Of a stretch of DNA of 17,633 bases, positions 8,835-15,218 are shown one piece after another. The notes beneath the pieces were generated by a model. It had not been told where the DNA came from. It searched no databases and worked only from the letters and a program-made list of their open reading frames with translations. Both the position numbers and the translations under genes were made by a program. Numbering within the stretch: the first letter of the stretch is position 1; the number at the start of each line of letters is the position of its first letter. The DNA is from Oscillospiraceae bacterium (lineage in GTDB: Bacteria > Bacillota > Clostridia > Oscillospirales > Acutalibacteraceae): NCBI GenBank assembly GCA_902766855.1, contig CACXFE010000186.1:1-17633 (forward strand). The letters are read 5' to 3'.

Positions 8835-9194
8835 TTACTTTGCAAGTGCTTCTTTAGCCGCTTTTGCAAGCGTTTCAAAGCCTGCCGCATCATTCACCGC
8901 CAAATCAGCCAGCATTTTGCGGTTGATTTGGATCCCGGCCTTATTCAGCCCGTTGATGAAAGTGGAATAATTCATCCCGTTCATCTTGCAGGCGGCGGAA
9001 ATGCGTGTGATCCACAAACGGCGGAAATCGCGCTTTTTCTGTCTGCGACCGATATAGGCATAGTTGCCGGATTTCATCACGGCTTCTTTCGCAGTTTTAA
9101 AGAGTTTTGATTTCGCACCGAAATAGCCTTTTGCCAGTTTTAATGTTTTATTTCTTCTTTTGCGTGTTGCCAACGCACCTTTTACGCGTGCCAT
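8835..9194 (-). CDS. rplT: 50S ribosomal protein L20
   Basis: 119-residue L20, a 23S rRNA-binding protein needed early in 50S assembly. It starts [20 protein letters not shown] and has the invariant [35 protein letters not shown] and [15 protein letters not shown] segments. Length matches the family. GGAGG lies 9 nt before the ATG. It follows rpmI by 29 bp and is the last gene before the terminator. In B. subtilis, L20 represses this operon through its leader; the hairpin in the infC leader here would allow the same control. Confidence 0.98.
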   Translation of the reverse strand: MARVKGALATRKRRNKTLKLAKGYFGAKSKLFKTAKEAVMKSGNYAYIGRRQKKRDFRRLWITRISAACKMNGMNYSTFINGLNKAGIQINRKMLADLAVNDAAGFETLAKAAKEALAK

Positions 9195-9223
9195 ATCTGT
9201 GTACCTCCACTTTCAAGCGTTCC

Positions 9224-9421
9224 TTATTTATAAGGGATCATTTTTTTGACCTTCGCCACATTGGTCACATCGGCTGTGACGACCTTGCGAAGATTTCTCT
9301 TGCGTTTGGTAGTTTTCTTGTTGAGAATGTGCGACTTGAAAGCATGAGCACGACGAACCTTGCCGGTCTTTGTGAGCTTAAAGCGCTTTTTTGCGCCGCT
9401 GTGTGTTTTGATCTTAGGCAT
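9224..9421 (-). CDS. rpmI: 50S ribosomal protein L35
   Basis: 65-residue L35, a small basic protein of the large ribosomal subunit. It starts [20 protein letters not shown], continues with [13 protein letters not shown] and ends KKMIPYK, all typical of the family. The ribosome-binding site GGGAGG lies 7 nt before the ATG. It is separated from infC by 31 bp and from rplT by 29 bp, the usual arrangement of this operon. Confidence 0.98.
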   Translation of the reverse strand: MPKIKTHSGAKKRFKLTKTGKVRRAHAFKSHILNKKTTKRKRNLRKVVTADVTNVAKVKKMIPYK

Positions 9422-9452
9422 TATAATTCCTCCCTAATAAAATTCAACTGAA

Positions 9453-9971
9453 TCATTTGCCGGTTTTCGGAGCCAGAAACATGATCATATTTCTGCCTTC
9501 CATTTTAGCAGCCTTTTCAACCGTCCCGTGTTCCTCGCAGTATTCCGCAAAGCGCCGCATATTTTCTAAACCGATTTCGGGATGGCCCAGTTCCCTGCCC
9601 CTGAAACGGATGGAAACTTTGACTTTATTCCCTTCATCGAGAAAGCGATTGGCATGCCGACCTTTGGTTTCAAAATCATGCACATCAATCGAAAGCCCTA
9701 AACGGATTTCTTTGATTTCCACTGTTTTTTGATTTTTTTTCGCTTCCTTTTCACGCTTGGCCTGCTCAAACCGATATTTGCCGTAATCCATGATTTTGCA
9801 AACCGGCGGCTGGGCATTGGGTGAAATGCAAACCAGATCCAGATCTTCCGCATATGCCGCTTCCAATGCTTTCGCAATCGGGATAATGCCTAACTGCGAC
9901 CCGTTGGACGCGATAGTACGCACTTCTTTGAACCTGATTTCCTCATTGATGGAAACCTCTTTGCTGCCTAT
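9453..9971 (-). CDS. infC: Translation initiation factor IF-3, ATA start
   Basis: 172-residue IF-3, which binds the 30S subunit, keeps 50S off and checks the start codon and initiator tRNA. The N-domain begins VSINEEIRFKEVR and includes NAQPPVCKIMDYGKYRFEQ; the C-domain has EIRLGLSIDVHDF, VKVSIRFRGREL and NMIMFLAPK. No ATG or GTG lies near the family start. The first in-frame codons after a strong GGAGG (9981-9985) are ATC at 9977 (3 nt away) and ATA at 9971 (9 nt away). The spacing and family length favour ATA. Rare starts are known for infC (AUU in Escherichia coli), where they allow IF-3 to limit its own synthesis. An in-frame extension to a TTG at 10097 is leader sequence. Confidence 0.95.
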   Translation of the reverse strand: MGSKEVSINEEIRFKEVRTIASNGSQLGIIPIAKALEAAYAEDLDLVCISPNAQPPVCKIMDYGKYRFEQAKREKEAKKNQKTVEIKEIRLGLSIDVHDFETKGRHANRFLDEGNKVKVSIRFRGRELGHPEIGLENMRRFAEYCEEHGTVEKAAKMEGRNMIMFLAPKTGK

Positions 9972-9980
9972 GTTGATGCA

Positions 9981-9985
9981 CCTCC
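9981..9985 (-). promoter_or_regulatory. infC ribosome-binding site that decides the ATA start
   Basis: The minus strand reads GGAGG here. The gap to the ATA at 9971 is 9 nt and the gap to the ATC at 9977 is only 3 nt, so the ATA is the better-placed start. A 5-bp GCGGC/GCCGC hairpin with a 4-nt loop (9998-10011) lies just upstream. Confidence 0.8.
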
Positions 9986-10012
9986 GAAATTCAGCCTGCG
10001 GCGAGTGCCGCG

Positions 10013-10046
10013 AAAATTGAAAAGCGCGGACGCAATACGCCCGCGC
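10013..10046 (-). promoter_or_regulatory. Terminator-like leader hairpin upstream of infC (possible L20 attenuator)
   Basis: In the infC leader the minus strand forms a 9-bp GC-rich stem (10046-10038 with 10032-10024, one G-U pair) with a 5-nt loop, followed by TTTTCAATTTT. This has the form of an intrinsic terminator placed between the promoter and the gene. In B. subtilis the infC-rpmI-rplT operon is controlled by L20 binding a leader that promotes premature termination, so the same role is likely here. The L20-binding fold and an alternative antiterminator structure were not demonstrated. Confidence 0.65.
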
Positions 10047-10143
10047 ATAAAGATACAATTCCTTTTGGGAAAAGACTTTATTGACCCGTTCGGACAAAAC
10101 CTTGGGGTGAGGGCGAATAACGCACTGCTTTCTTGTATTCCCT

Positions 10144-10171
10144 ATTATAACACATTTTTCCCGTTTGTCAA
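10144..10171 (-). promoter_or_regulatory. Promoter of infC-rpmI-rplT
   Basis: The minus strand has a perfect TTGACA -35 box (10166-10171), a 16-nt spacer, and a perfect TATAAT -10 box (10144-10149) preceded by TGT, which makes it an extended -10. Transcription should start near 10137, giving a leader of about 165 nt before infC. Such a strong promoter with a long structured leader fits a ribosomal operon regulated by attenuation. Confidence 0.88.
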
Positions 10172-10239
10172 GGATTTTTTTGTTTAAGCAGTTATTCCAA
10201 TGGATGCTGCCGCCAAAATCGGCAATTATTCAGTAGACA

Positions 10240-11190
10240 TTACTTATCGCAGCAAGGATCTTCTACCGGCTTCGGTTTCGGCTTCGGGGCTTCCTTCGTC
10301 ACATCGCCGAGACCGGTCGTTTCCGTGAAAATCGCATTCTGACTGACCATGTTGATCGCATCGGTCGGAACAATCAGTTTTGCGGCAGTTCCGTTCGACA
10401 TTTCCACCAGCGCCTCATACCGCTTGATCTCCAATACCGCACGATCCGCGCCGGCTTCTTTGATCGCGGTGATCCCGTCTGCCTCGGCCTTCTTTTTCAG
10501 GAAAATGGCTTTGGCTTCGCCTTCCGCGCGGGCAATGCGGGCGTCGCGCTCACCTTCCGCGGCGAGGATCATCGCTTGTTTATCCCCTTCCGCACGGGTG
10601 ATCGCCGCGGCTTTATGCCCTTCGGCTTGCAGTAAAGTTTCCCGGCGTTCGCGTTCCGCTTTCATCTGTTTTTCCATGGCGTTCTGAATTTCCGCAGGCG
10701 GAATGATATTCTTCAATTCCACGCGGTTGACCTTCATTCCCCATTGATCGGTCGCTTCGTCCAAAATCGCGGTCATTTTCGCGTTGATGGTATCGCGGGA
10801 GGTCAAAGTACCGTCCAATTCCAGTTCCCCAACGAGGTTCCGCAGGGTGGTGGCGGTCAGGTTTTCCAACGCGCTGATCGGATTCACGACACCGTAAGTA
10901 TACAGTTTCGCGTCAAATATTTTAAAATAGACCACCGTGTCGATCTGCATGGTTACATTATCTTTGGTGATAACCGGTTGCGGCGGAGAATCCAACACCT
11001 GCTCTTTTAAGGTGATCCGTTTGGCAATTTTTTCAAGGAATGGAATTTTCACATGTAAACCCGCGCCCCAGGTGGTTTTATATTTCCCTAAAAATTCAAT
11101 AACAAACTCCGTTGCCTGCGGTACGATCCGCACATTGGCAAAAATCAAAATCACAAGCACGATAACCAATCCGGCAAAAAAATACTCCAT
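10240..11190 (-). CDS. SPFH/band-7 (stomatin/QmcA-like) membrane protein
   Basis: 316-residue member of the SPFH family, proteins that oligomerise at membranes and organise microdomains or guard proteases. One hydrophobic segment at about residues 4-19 anchors it. The band-7 domain follows (about 22-180: VPQATEFVIEFLGKY, DNVTMQIDTVVYFKI, ALENLTATTLRNLVGELELD, VNRVELKNIIPP). Next is an Ala/Glu-rich coiled coil, with AEG recurring every 11 residues from 189 to 222. The tail is KPKPKPVEDPCCDK, with two adjacent cysteines. AAGGAG lies 8 nt before the ATG, 24 bp after the upstream gene. No NfeD partner is next to it. No clear intrinsic terminator separates it from the infC promoter. Confidence 0.93.
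   Translation of the reverse strand: MEYFFAGLVIVLVILIFANVRIVPQATEFVIEFLGKYKTTWGAGLHVKIPFLEKIAKRITLKEQVLDSPPQPVITKDNVTMQIDTVVYFKIFDAKLYTYGVVNPISALENLTATTLRNLVGELELDGTLTSRDTINAKMTAILDEATDQWGMKVNRVELKNIIPPAEIQNAMEKQMKAERERRETLLQAEGHKAAAITRAEGDKQAMILAAEGERDARIARAEGEAKAIFLKKKAEADGITAIKEAGADRAVLEIKRYEALVEMSNGTAAKLIVPTDAINMVSQNAIFTETTGLGDVTKEAPKPKPKPVEDPCCDK
10495..10626 (-). repeat. 11-residue (hendecad) protein repeats in the SPFH coiled coil
   Basis: Within the SPFH gene, residues 189-232 consist of successive units beginning AEGHKAAAITR, AEGDKQAMILA, AEGERDARIAR and AEGEAKAIFLK. AEG starts at 189, 200, 211 and 222, exactly 11 residues apart. The DNA copies differ, so this is a protein-level repeat and not a recent DNA duplication. 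A period of 11 suggests a right-handed or straight coiled coil. Confidence 0.8.
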
Positions 11191-11214
11191 TACAATTTCT
11201 CCTTTTCAATTTTT

Positions 11215-11979
11215 TTAGGAAAGTCCGGCTTTGTTTACCAAAACCGAAACTAACTTTTTATTTTTGGAAAACGCAGGCAGCAAGTTTTCGAAAGCGGCGC
11301 TGAAATGCTTGTTTTCCGCAAGGGCTTCTTTGATCACGCCGGCGGCGGCTTCATCCTCATAAGCGGCGGCACAAAGCATGGCCACCAACGCATTGACCGT
11401 GTCTTTATCCCCCTTGACATATAATTCTTCGAACAAATCGAACAACTTTTTCACTTGCTTTTTATTTCCGCTTTTCAACAGCGTTTTCAGTTGCGGCACA
11501 ATGGTTTCCCCGAAGAAGTGCAGATAAAGAAAATTCCCGCCGGAAGAAGCAATATGATTTTTATAATCTTCTTTACTTGCCGGGAAAACATCCAGCAGTT
11601 TTTTGGTAAGCCCCGTCACCGTAACGCTGCCGCTTTTGGAAAAACTCGGCAATTCCACATCCGCATTTGCAGCAGAGCGTTTCAATTTGATCCCCATATT
11701 TTTGCGGAGATCGCCTACAAAATCGATCCCGACTGCCGCCGCGTCTTTGGCGTTTTGAGAATCATCAAACAGCCAGGCGTTCAGTTCTTTAAACTCGCCG
11801 ATCTTGCCATCTTCCACATCGGCCACCGAAAGCAGGTACATCTGCCGCTGTTCATCATAAGCCACCCGCACGGCCTTTTGCTCGTTTACAAAGGCGCCGT
11901 TTTCGGTTTTACGGAAAGAATGCTCCTCCAAAAAAGGGCGCATTTCCTCCAAAACCTGATCATCATATCTGTTATCCAA
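11215..11979 (-). CDS. Unrecognised protein, co-transcribed with the SPFH gene
   Basis: I do not recognise this 254-residue soluble protein. It has no signal peptide or membrane segment. The N-terminal third (about 1-95) is mixed in character, with MYLLSVADVEDGKIGEFKELNAWLF-like segments spread over residues 45-72. The middle has a Val/Thr-rich stretch (SGSVTVTGLTKKLLDVFP). The C-terminal 100 residues look all-helical, with Lys/Leu/Ala-rich helices reminiscent of HEAT-like or helical repeats (LKTLLKSGNKKQVKKLFDLF, ALVAMLCAAAYEDEAAA). The first in-frame start is a TTG at 11979; an ATG at 11943 (residue 13) is an alternative. A good promoter lies 34 bp upstream. The SPFH gene follows after 24 bp, so a role linked to it is inferred only from position. 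Confidence 0.82.
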   Translation of the reverse strand: MDNRYDDQVLEEMRPFLEEHSFRKTENGAFVNEQKAVRVAYDEQRQMYLLSVADVEDGKIGEFKELNAWLFDDSQNAKDAAAVGIDFVGDLRKNMGIKLKRSAANADVELPSFSKSGSVTVTGLTKKLLDVFPASKEDYKNHIASSGGNFLYLHFFGETIVPQLKTLLKSGNKKQVKKLFDLFEELYVKGDKDTVNALVAMLCAAAYEDEAAAGVIKEALAENKHFSAAFENLLPAFSKNKKLVSVLVNKAGLS

Positions 11980-12012
11980 CTTGCTTCACATCCAAACTGT
12001 TATAGTAATTGT

Positions 12013-12041
12013 ATTATACACTATTTTTCTCCGTTTGTCAT
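12013..12041 (-). promoter_or_regulatory. Promoter of the unrecognised gene and SPFH gene
   Basis: The minus strand has ATGACA (12036-12041), a 17-nt spacer, and a perfect TATAAT (12013-12018). Transcription should start near 12006, about 27 nt before the TTG start. The -35 box and the first part of the spacer, TGACAAACGG followed by an A-rich run, closely match the infC promoter. Confidence 0.78.
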
Positions 12042-12059
12042 CAAAAACTTTCAAAGGGA

Positions 12060-12088
12060 TTGAAAAGCCGGCAAAAATATGATAAAAT
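12060..12088 (+). promoter_or_regulatory. Promoter of rsmA and the DUF3267 gene
   Basis: TTGAAA (12060-12065) is followed by a 17-nt spacer and TAAAAT (12083-12088) preceded by TGA, an extended -10 element. Transcription should start near 12095, about 22 nt before the rsmA ATG, with AGGAG at 12104-12108. It is divergent from, and about 20 bp away from, the promoter at 12013-12041. Confidence 0.75.
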
Positions 12089-12116
12089 TATGCCAAAAAA
12101 TACAGGAGCAGCGTTT

Positions 12117-12974
12117 ATGAATCTTTCCGATCCGCGCACCATTCGGGAATTGCTTGCCAAAAGCGGCTTTTCCTTTAAAAAAAGTTTAGGGCAAAATTTT
12201 TTGATCGACCCGGATGTTTGCCCCCGCATGGCGCAGGCGGCGTGTGACAGTGAAACCGGCGTGCTGGAAATCGGCCCGGGCATCGGGGTATTAACGGCGG
12301 AACTTGCCCGCCGTGCCAAAAAAGTAACGGCGATCGAATTGGATGAACGCCTGAAAACCGTTCTGCCGCACACGCTGGCGGATTTTGGGAATATCGAGAT
12401 CATATACGGCGATGTTATGAAACTGGACTTGAAGCAGTTGCTCCGGGAAAAGTTTGCGGATTGCGAAAAAATTGCCGTTTGTGCCAATCTGCCTTATTAT
12501 ATCACCTCGCCGATCGTGATGATGCTGCTCGAAAGCCGCCTCCCGGTCAACAAAATTACCGTGATGGTGCAAAAAGAAGCGGCCGAACGCCTTTGTGCCG
12601 AAATCGGAACACGGGCGGCCGGCGCGGTCAGTGTGGCGGTGCGGTATTATGCCTCGCCGGAATTGCTTTTCACGGTCGGGCGGGAGAGTTTCATGCCTGC
12701 ACCGAATGTGGATTCCGCCGTGATCCGGTTATCCGTCCGGCAAACGCCGCCCGTTATCCTGCGCGATGAGAAAGCCTTTTTCCGCTTGGTAAAAGCCTGC
12801 TTTGCCCAACGCAGAAAAACACTGCTAAACACCGTATCCAACACCACGGGCATCCGCAAAGAGGAACTGCGTGTCGCATTGGCGGCGCTTTCCCTGCCGG
12901 AAACCGTGCGCGGAGAAGAATTAACGCTTGAACAATTAGCCGCTTTATCCGATCAATTAAGCATCACACGATAA
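12117..12974 (+). CDS. rsmA: 16S rRNA dimethyladenosine transferase RsmA (KsgA)
   Basis: 285-residue RsmA, which dimethylates two adjacent adenines in the helix-45 loop of 16S rRNA late in 30S maturation. The S-adenosylmethionine site has GQNFLIDPDV (25-34), motif I LEIGPGIGVLT (50-60) and IELDERL (73-79). The catalytic NLPYYIT motif is at 124-130. The C-terminal domain contains AQRRKTLLNT, with its conserved basic run. I chose the ATG at 12117, since AGGAG lies 8 nt upstream; an in-frame ATG at 12090 falls before the predicted transcription start. The DUF3267 gene follows 14 bp later. The usual partner rnmV is not next to it. Confidence 0.97.
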   Translation: MNLSDPRTIRELLAKSGFSFKKSLGQNFLIDPDVCPRMAQAACDSETGVLEIGPGIGVLTAELARRAKKVTAIELDERLKTVLPHTLADFGNIEIIYGDVMKLDLKQLLREKFADCEKIAVCANLPYYITSPIVMMLLESRLPVNKITVMVQKEAAERLCAEIGTRAAGAVSVAVRYYASPELLFTVGRESFMPAPNVDSAVIRLSVRQTPPVILRDEKAFFRLVKACFAQRRKTLLNTVSNTTGIRKEELRVALAALSLPETVRGEELTLEQLAALSDQLSITR

Positions 12975-12988
12975 GAAAGGAGATCCAT

Positions 12989-13591
12989 ATGCAACTAACC
13001 TTTAAAAAAGAATTCAACGGCGATATGAGTCAACTTCCTACCAGAGAAGTGGAAGGTGCGGTTCTGTTCAAAGAGCCGGAAACCATCGAAAAAATATCCC
13101 TGATCGCCAACACGATCGGTTTGGTTTTGATGGTAATCGCGCTGGTAGGCGTATATGTTCGAATAGGCGGCCTTGCCTCCTTGCGAAAAGGTTTGTTCGG
13201 CTATTCTCTGCAATTTATGATCGGGGCGGTGCTTTCCCTGATCGTGATCCCGCTGCACGAATTGCTTCATGCGGTTTGTTTTCGGGGCAAGGTGGAATTT
13301 TACACCTATTTGAAGAAGGGGCTTTGCTTTGTGATCGGCACCGAAAGCATGAGCAAAGCGCGGTTTGTCTTCATGTCTTTATTGCCGAATCTGGCCTTTG
13401 CGTTCCTTCCCTATTTGCTTTTTATGTTCTTCCCTTCCGCCTTGTGGCTTGGTGTTTTCGGCGCCACCGGGATCGGATCGGGCGCGGGAGATTATCTCAA
13501 TGTGTTCCACGCGGTCACACAGATGCCAAAAGGCGCTTTATGCTTTATGAGCGGCATTCGCTCCTATTGGTATCTCCCGACAAAAGAATAA
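12989..13591 (+). CDS. DUF3267-type membrane zinc metalloprotease
   Basis: 200-residue integral membrane protein with the zinc-protease motif HELLH at residues 90-94, placed at the end of a hydrophobic segment. Likely membrane segments are at about 37-58, 72-92, 124-149 and 150-165. A second conserved block, GAGDYLNVFHA, follows at 166-175; its Asp168 could be the third zinc ligand, as in site-2-protease-like families. This arrangement fits DUF3267. Its substrate is unknown. AAAGGAG gives a strong ribosome-binding site before the ATG, and it lies 14 bp after rsmA. Its last two codons and stop are inside the shared terminator. Confidence 0.87.
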   Translation: MQLTFKKEFNGDMSQLPTREVEGAVLFKEPETIEKISLIANTIGLVLMVIALVGVYVRIGGLASLRKGLFGYSLQFMIGAVLSLIVIPLHELLHAVCFRGKVEFYTYLKKGLCFVIGTESMSKARFVFMSLLPNLAFAFLPYLLFMFFPSALWLGVFGATGIGSGAGDYLNVFHAVTQMPKGALCFMSGIRSYWYLPTKE

Positions 13592-13632
13592 AACGGTGGG
13601 GTTGCTTTTGCAACCCCACCGTTTTATTCTTT
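13583..13632. terminator. Bidirectional terminator containing both stop codons
   Basis: A perfect 23-bp inverted repeat (13583-13605 with 13610-13632) with a TTTT loop lies between two convergent genes. Its outer part is AT-rich and its core is CGGTGGGGTTGC, so each strand reads as a stem followed by TTTTATTCTTT. Each arm carries the last codons AAAGAATAA of one gene, so both proteins end in Lys-Glu. It should stop transcription in both directions. Confidence 0.93.
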
Positions 13633-15006
13633 CCGTTCTGCCATCGGCAGATATTCCTGCCGCTCCTTCACATTCAAATAGGCCGGGCGAATAATTTTTC
13701 CGGCGTTCAGCAATTCTTCGATGCGGTGCGCACTCCAACCCGCAATGCGCGCTACGGCAAAAAGCGGGGTAAAGAGTTCTTTCGGCAAACCGAGCATCTC
13801 ATAAACAAAGCCGCTGTAAAAATCCACATTCACCCCAACGCCTTTGTAAATCTTCCGTTCCGCCGCGATCAGTTGCGGCGCCAGATCCTCTACCGCCGCA
13901 TAAAGGCGGTATTCTTTTTCCAGACCCTTTTCTTCCGAAAGGCTTTTCACAAAACCTTTAAATACTTCCGCACGCGGATCGGAAATCGAATAAACCGCGT
14001 GCCCTACGCCGTAAATCAAACCCGTTTGATCAAACGCCTCTTTGTGCAGGATCTTGGTAAGATACGCGGAGAGTTCTTCCCGATCTTCCCAATCTGCAAC
14101 ATGCTGTTTAATATCGTCAAACATGGCGGAAACCTTGATATTGGCGCCGCCGTGTTTGGGGCCTTTCAGCGATCCGAGCGCCGCCGCAATGGCGGAATAG
14201 GTATCGGTTCCCGAAGAGGATACTACATGAGTGGTAAAGGTGGAGTTGTTCCCGCCGCCATGTTCCGCGTGCAGTACCAACGCCGCATCCAGCACCCGGG
14301 CCTCCAAAGGAGTGTACTGCCCGTCGATCCGCAGCATATACAAAATGTTTTCCGCGGTGGACAGTTCCGGTTTCGGTTCGTGAATAAAGAAACTCGTGTC
14401 GCCTTTCAGGTAATAGGCATACGATCGATATCCGTATACCGAAAGCAGCGGAAATCGCGCGATCAACTGCAAACATTGCCGCAAAACATTGGCAATGTCG
14501 GTATTATCGGGATCAGCGTCATACGAATATAAGGTCAGCACACTGCGAGCCAGTGAATTCATCATATCATTGGAAGGGGCTTTCATAATAATGTCCCGCA
14601 CAAAGGAGCCGGGCAAGGTACGGTAAGAAGCCAGCAAGGCTTTCAGTTCTTCCAACTGTTTTTCGGTGGGCAATTTTGCAAAAAGGAGCAAATAAACCGT
14701 TTCCTCAAAACCGAAGCGTCCGTCCGCAATAAAACCGGCCACCAATTTTTTTACATCATAACCACGATAATACAGTTCGCCCTTGCAAGGCACCTCTTCC
14801 CCGTTTACATTCTTTTTCGAAACAATTTCGGAGATTTCGGTCAATCCGGTCAGCACGCCTTTCCCTTGGAGATCACGAAGTCCTCTGTTCACCTTGTGTT
14901 CGATATATAATGCCGGTTCGATGGTGCAATGCGCGTCACAAAGTTCTTTATAAGCCGTGATCAGCGGGCTGATGCGATCCAGAACAGGATCGGCTTTGCC
15001 TTTCAT
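13624..15006 (-). CDS. Citrate synthase (citrate/2-methylcitrate synthase family)
   Basis: 460-residue citrate synthase, joining oxaloacetate and acetyl-CoA, or propionyl-CoA for a methylcitrate form. Active-site residues are present: H249 in LHAEHGGGNNST, H285 in GPKHGGAN, H336 in GVGHAVYS, and D395 in VNVDFYSGF. The segment GHAVYSISDPRA replaces the GHRVY of the Escherichia coli enzyme, a variant I recall from Firmicutes. The N-terminus is about 30 residues longer than in many citrate synthases. I chose the ATG at 15006, with GAGGG 5 nt upstream; upstream in-frame codons overlap the promoter. No aconitase or isocitrate dehydrogenase gene is adjacent. A role in glutamate precursor supply is likely but inferred. 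Confidence 0.94.
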   Translation of the reverse strand: MKGKADPVLDRISPLITAYKELCDAHCTIEPALYIEHKVNRGLRDLQGKGVLTGLTEISEIVSKKNVNGEEVPCKGELYYRGYDVKKLVAGFIADGRFGFEETVYLLLFAKLPTEKQLEELKALLASYRTLPGSFVRDIIMKAPSNDMMNSLARSVLTLYSYDADPDNTDIANVLRQCLQLIARFPLLSVYGYRSYAYYLKGDTSFFIHEPKPELSTAENILYMLRIDGQYTPLEARVLDAALVLHAEHGGGNNSTFTTHVVSSSGTDTYSAIAAALGSLKGPKHGGANIKVSAMFDDIKQHVADWEDREELSAYLTKILHKEAFDQTGLIYGVGHAVYSISDPRAEVFKGFVKSLSEEKGLEKEYRLYAAVEDLAPQLIAAERKIYKGVGVNVDFYSGFVYEMLGLPKELFTPLFAVARIAGWSAHRIEELLNAGKIIRPAYLNVKERQEYLPMAERKE

Positions 15007-15036
15007 GTCATCCCTCTTTTCCTTTGTTTTTATCAT

Positions 15037-15045
15037 ATCATACCA
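15037..15045 (-). promoter_or_regulatory. Extended -10 promoter of citrate synthase
   Basis: The minus strand reads TGGTATGAT, an extended -10 element, about 30 nt before the ATG. At 17 nt upstream only a poor -35 box (CCAAAA) is seen, so activity may rest on the extended -10 or on an activator. Confidence 0.5.
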
Positions 15046-15138
15046 CAGATTGCACAAATTTTGGTGAACGGTTTGTGAATTTTACCATTTTTATCCGTGC
15101 CTGCTTTGTCCTGAAAAACACCTTATAGAAAAATATGA

Positions 15139-15171
15139 AAAAAGGAGGCCGTTTATGAAGACCACCTTTTT
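15139..15171 (-). terminator. Terminator after recO
   Basis: On the minus strand the arm AAAAAGGTGGTC (15171-15160) pairs with GGCCTCCTTTTT (15150-15139), with one mismatch and one G-U pair and a 9-nt loop. TTTTTTCATATTTTTC follows. It lies about 50 bp after the recO stop and would end the phoH-ybeY-era-yqzL-recO transcript. Confidence 0.7.
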
Positions 15172-15211
15172 ATCAGTCAAAAATGTTAGCATCAAGCGTT
15201 CAGCGGCATAG
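15155..15211 (+). CDS. Possible 18-residue small ORF with strong ribosome-binding site
   Basis: AAAAAAGGAGG lies 6 nt before an ATG that opens an 18-codon frame (MKTTFLSVKNVSIKRSAA). No convincing promoter is seen upstream on this strand, and the GGAGG is also part of the recO terminator stem on the other strand. It may be chance. I do not recognise the peptide. Confidence 0.2.
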   Translation: MKTTFLSVKNVSIKRSAA

Positions 15212-15218
15212 CCGGTTT

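Noticed and set aside
8835..9194. Possible pseudogene or frameshift among the ribosomal protein genes
   Set aside because: All three genes of the operon have normal length and intact family motifs.
9972..10097. N-terminal extension of infC from a TTG at 10097
   Set aside because: The 42 extra residues are not IF-3-like, and the stretch holds the leader hairpins and the ribosome-binding site for the ATA start.
12009..12116. Upstream starts for rsmA, including an ATG at 12090
   Set aside because: They lie within or before the promoter and predicted transcription start; the ATG at 12117 has AGGAG at 8 nt.
13276..14532. 418-codon plus-strand open frame
   Set aside because: It starts inside the DUF3267 gene in another frame, crosses the terminator and runs antisense to citrate synthase, whose active-site motifs are clear. 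The product has no family features.
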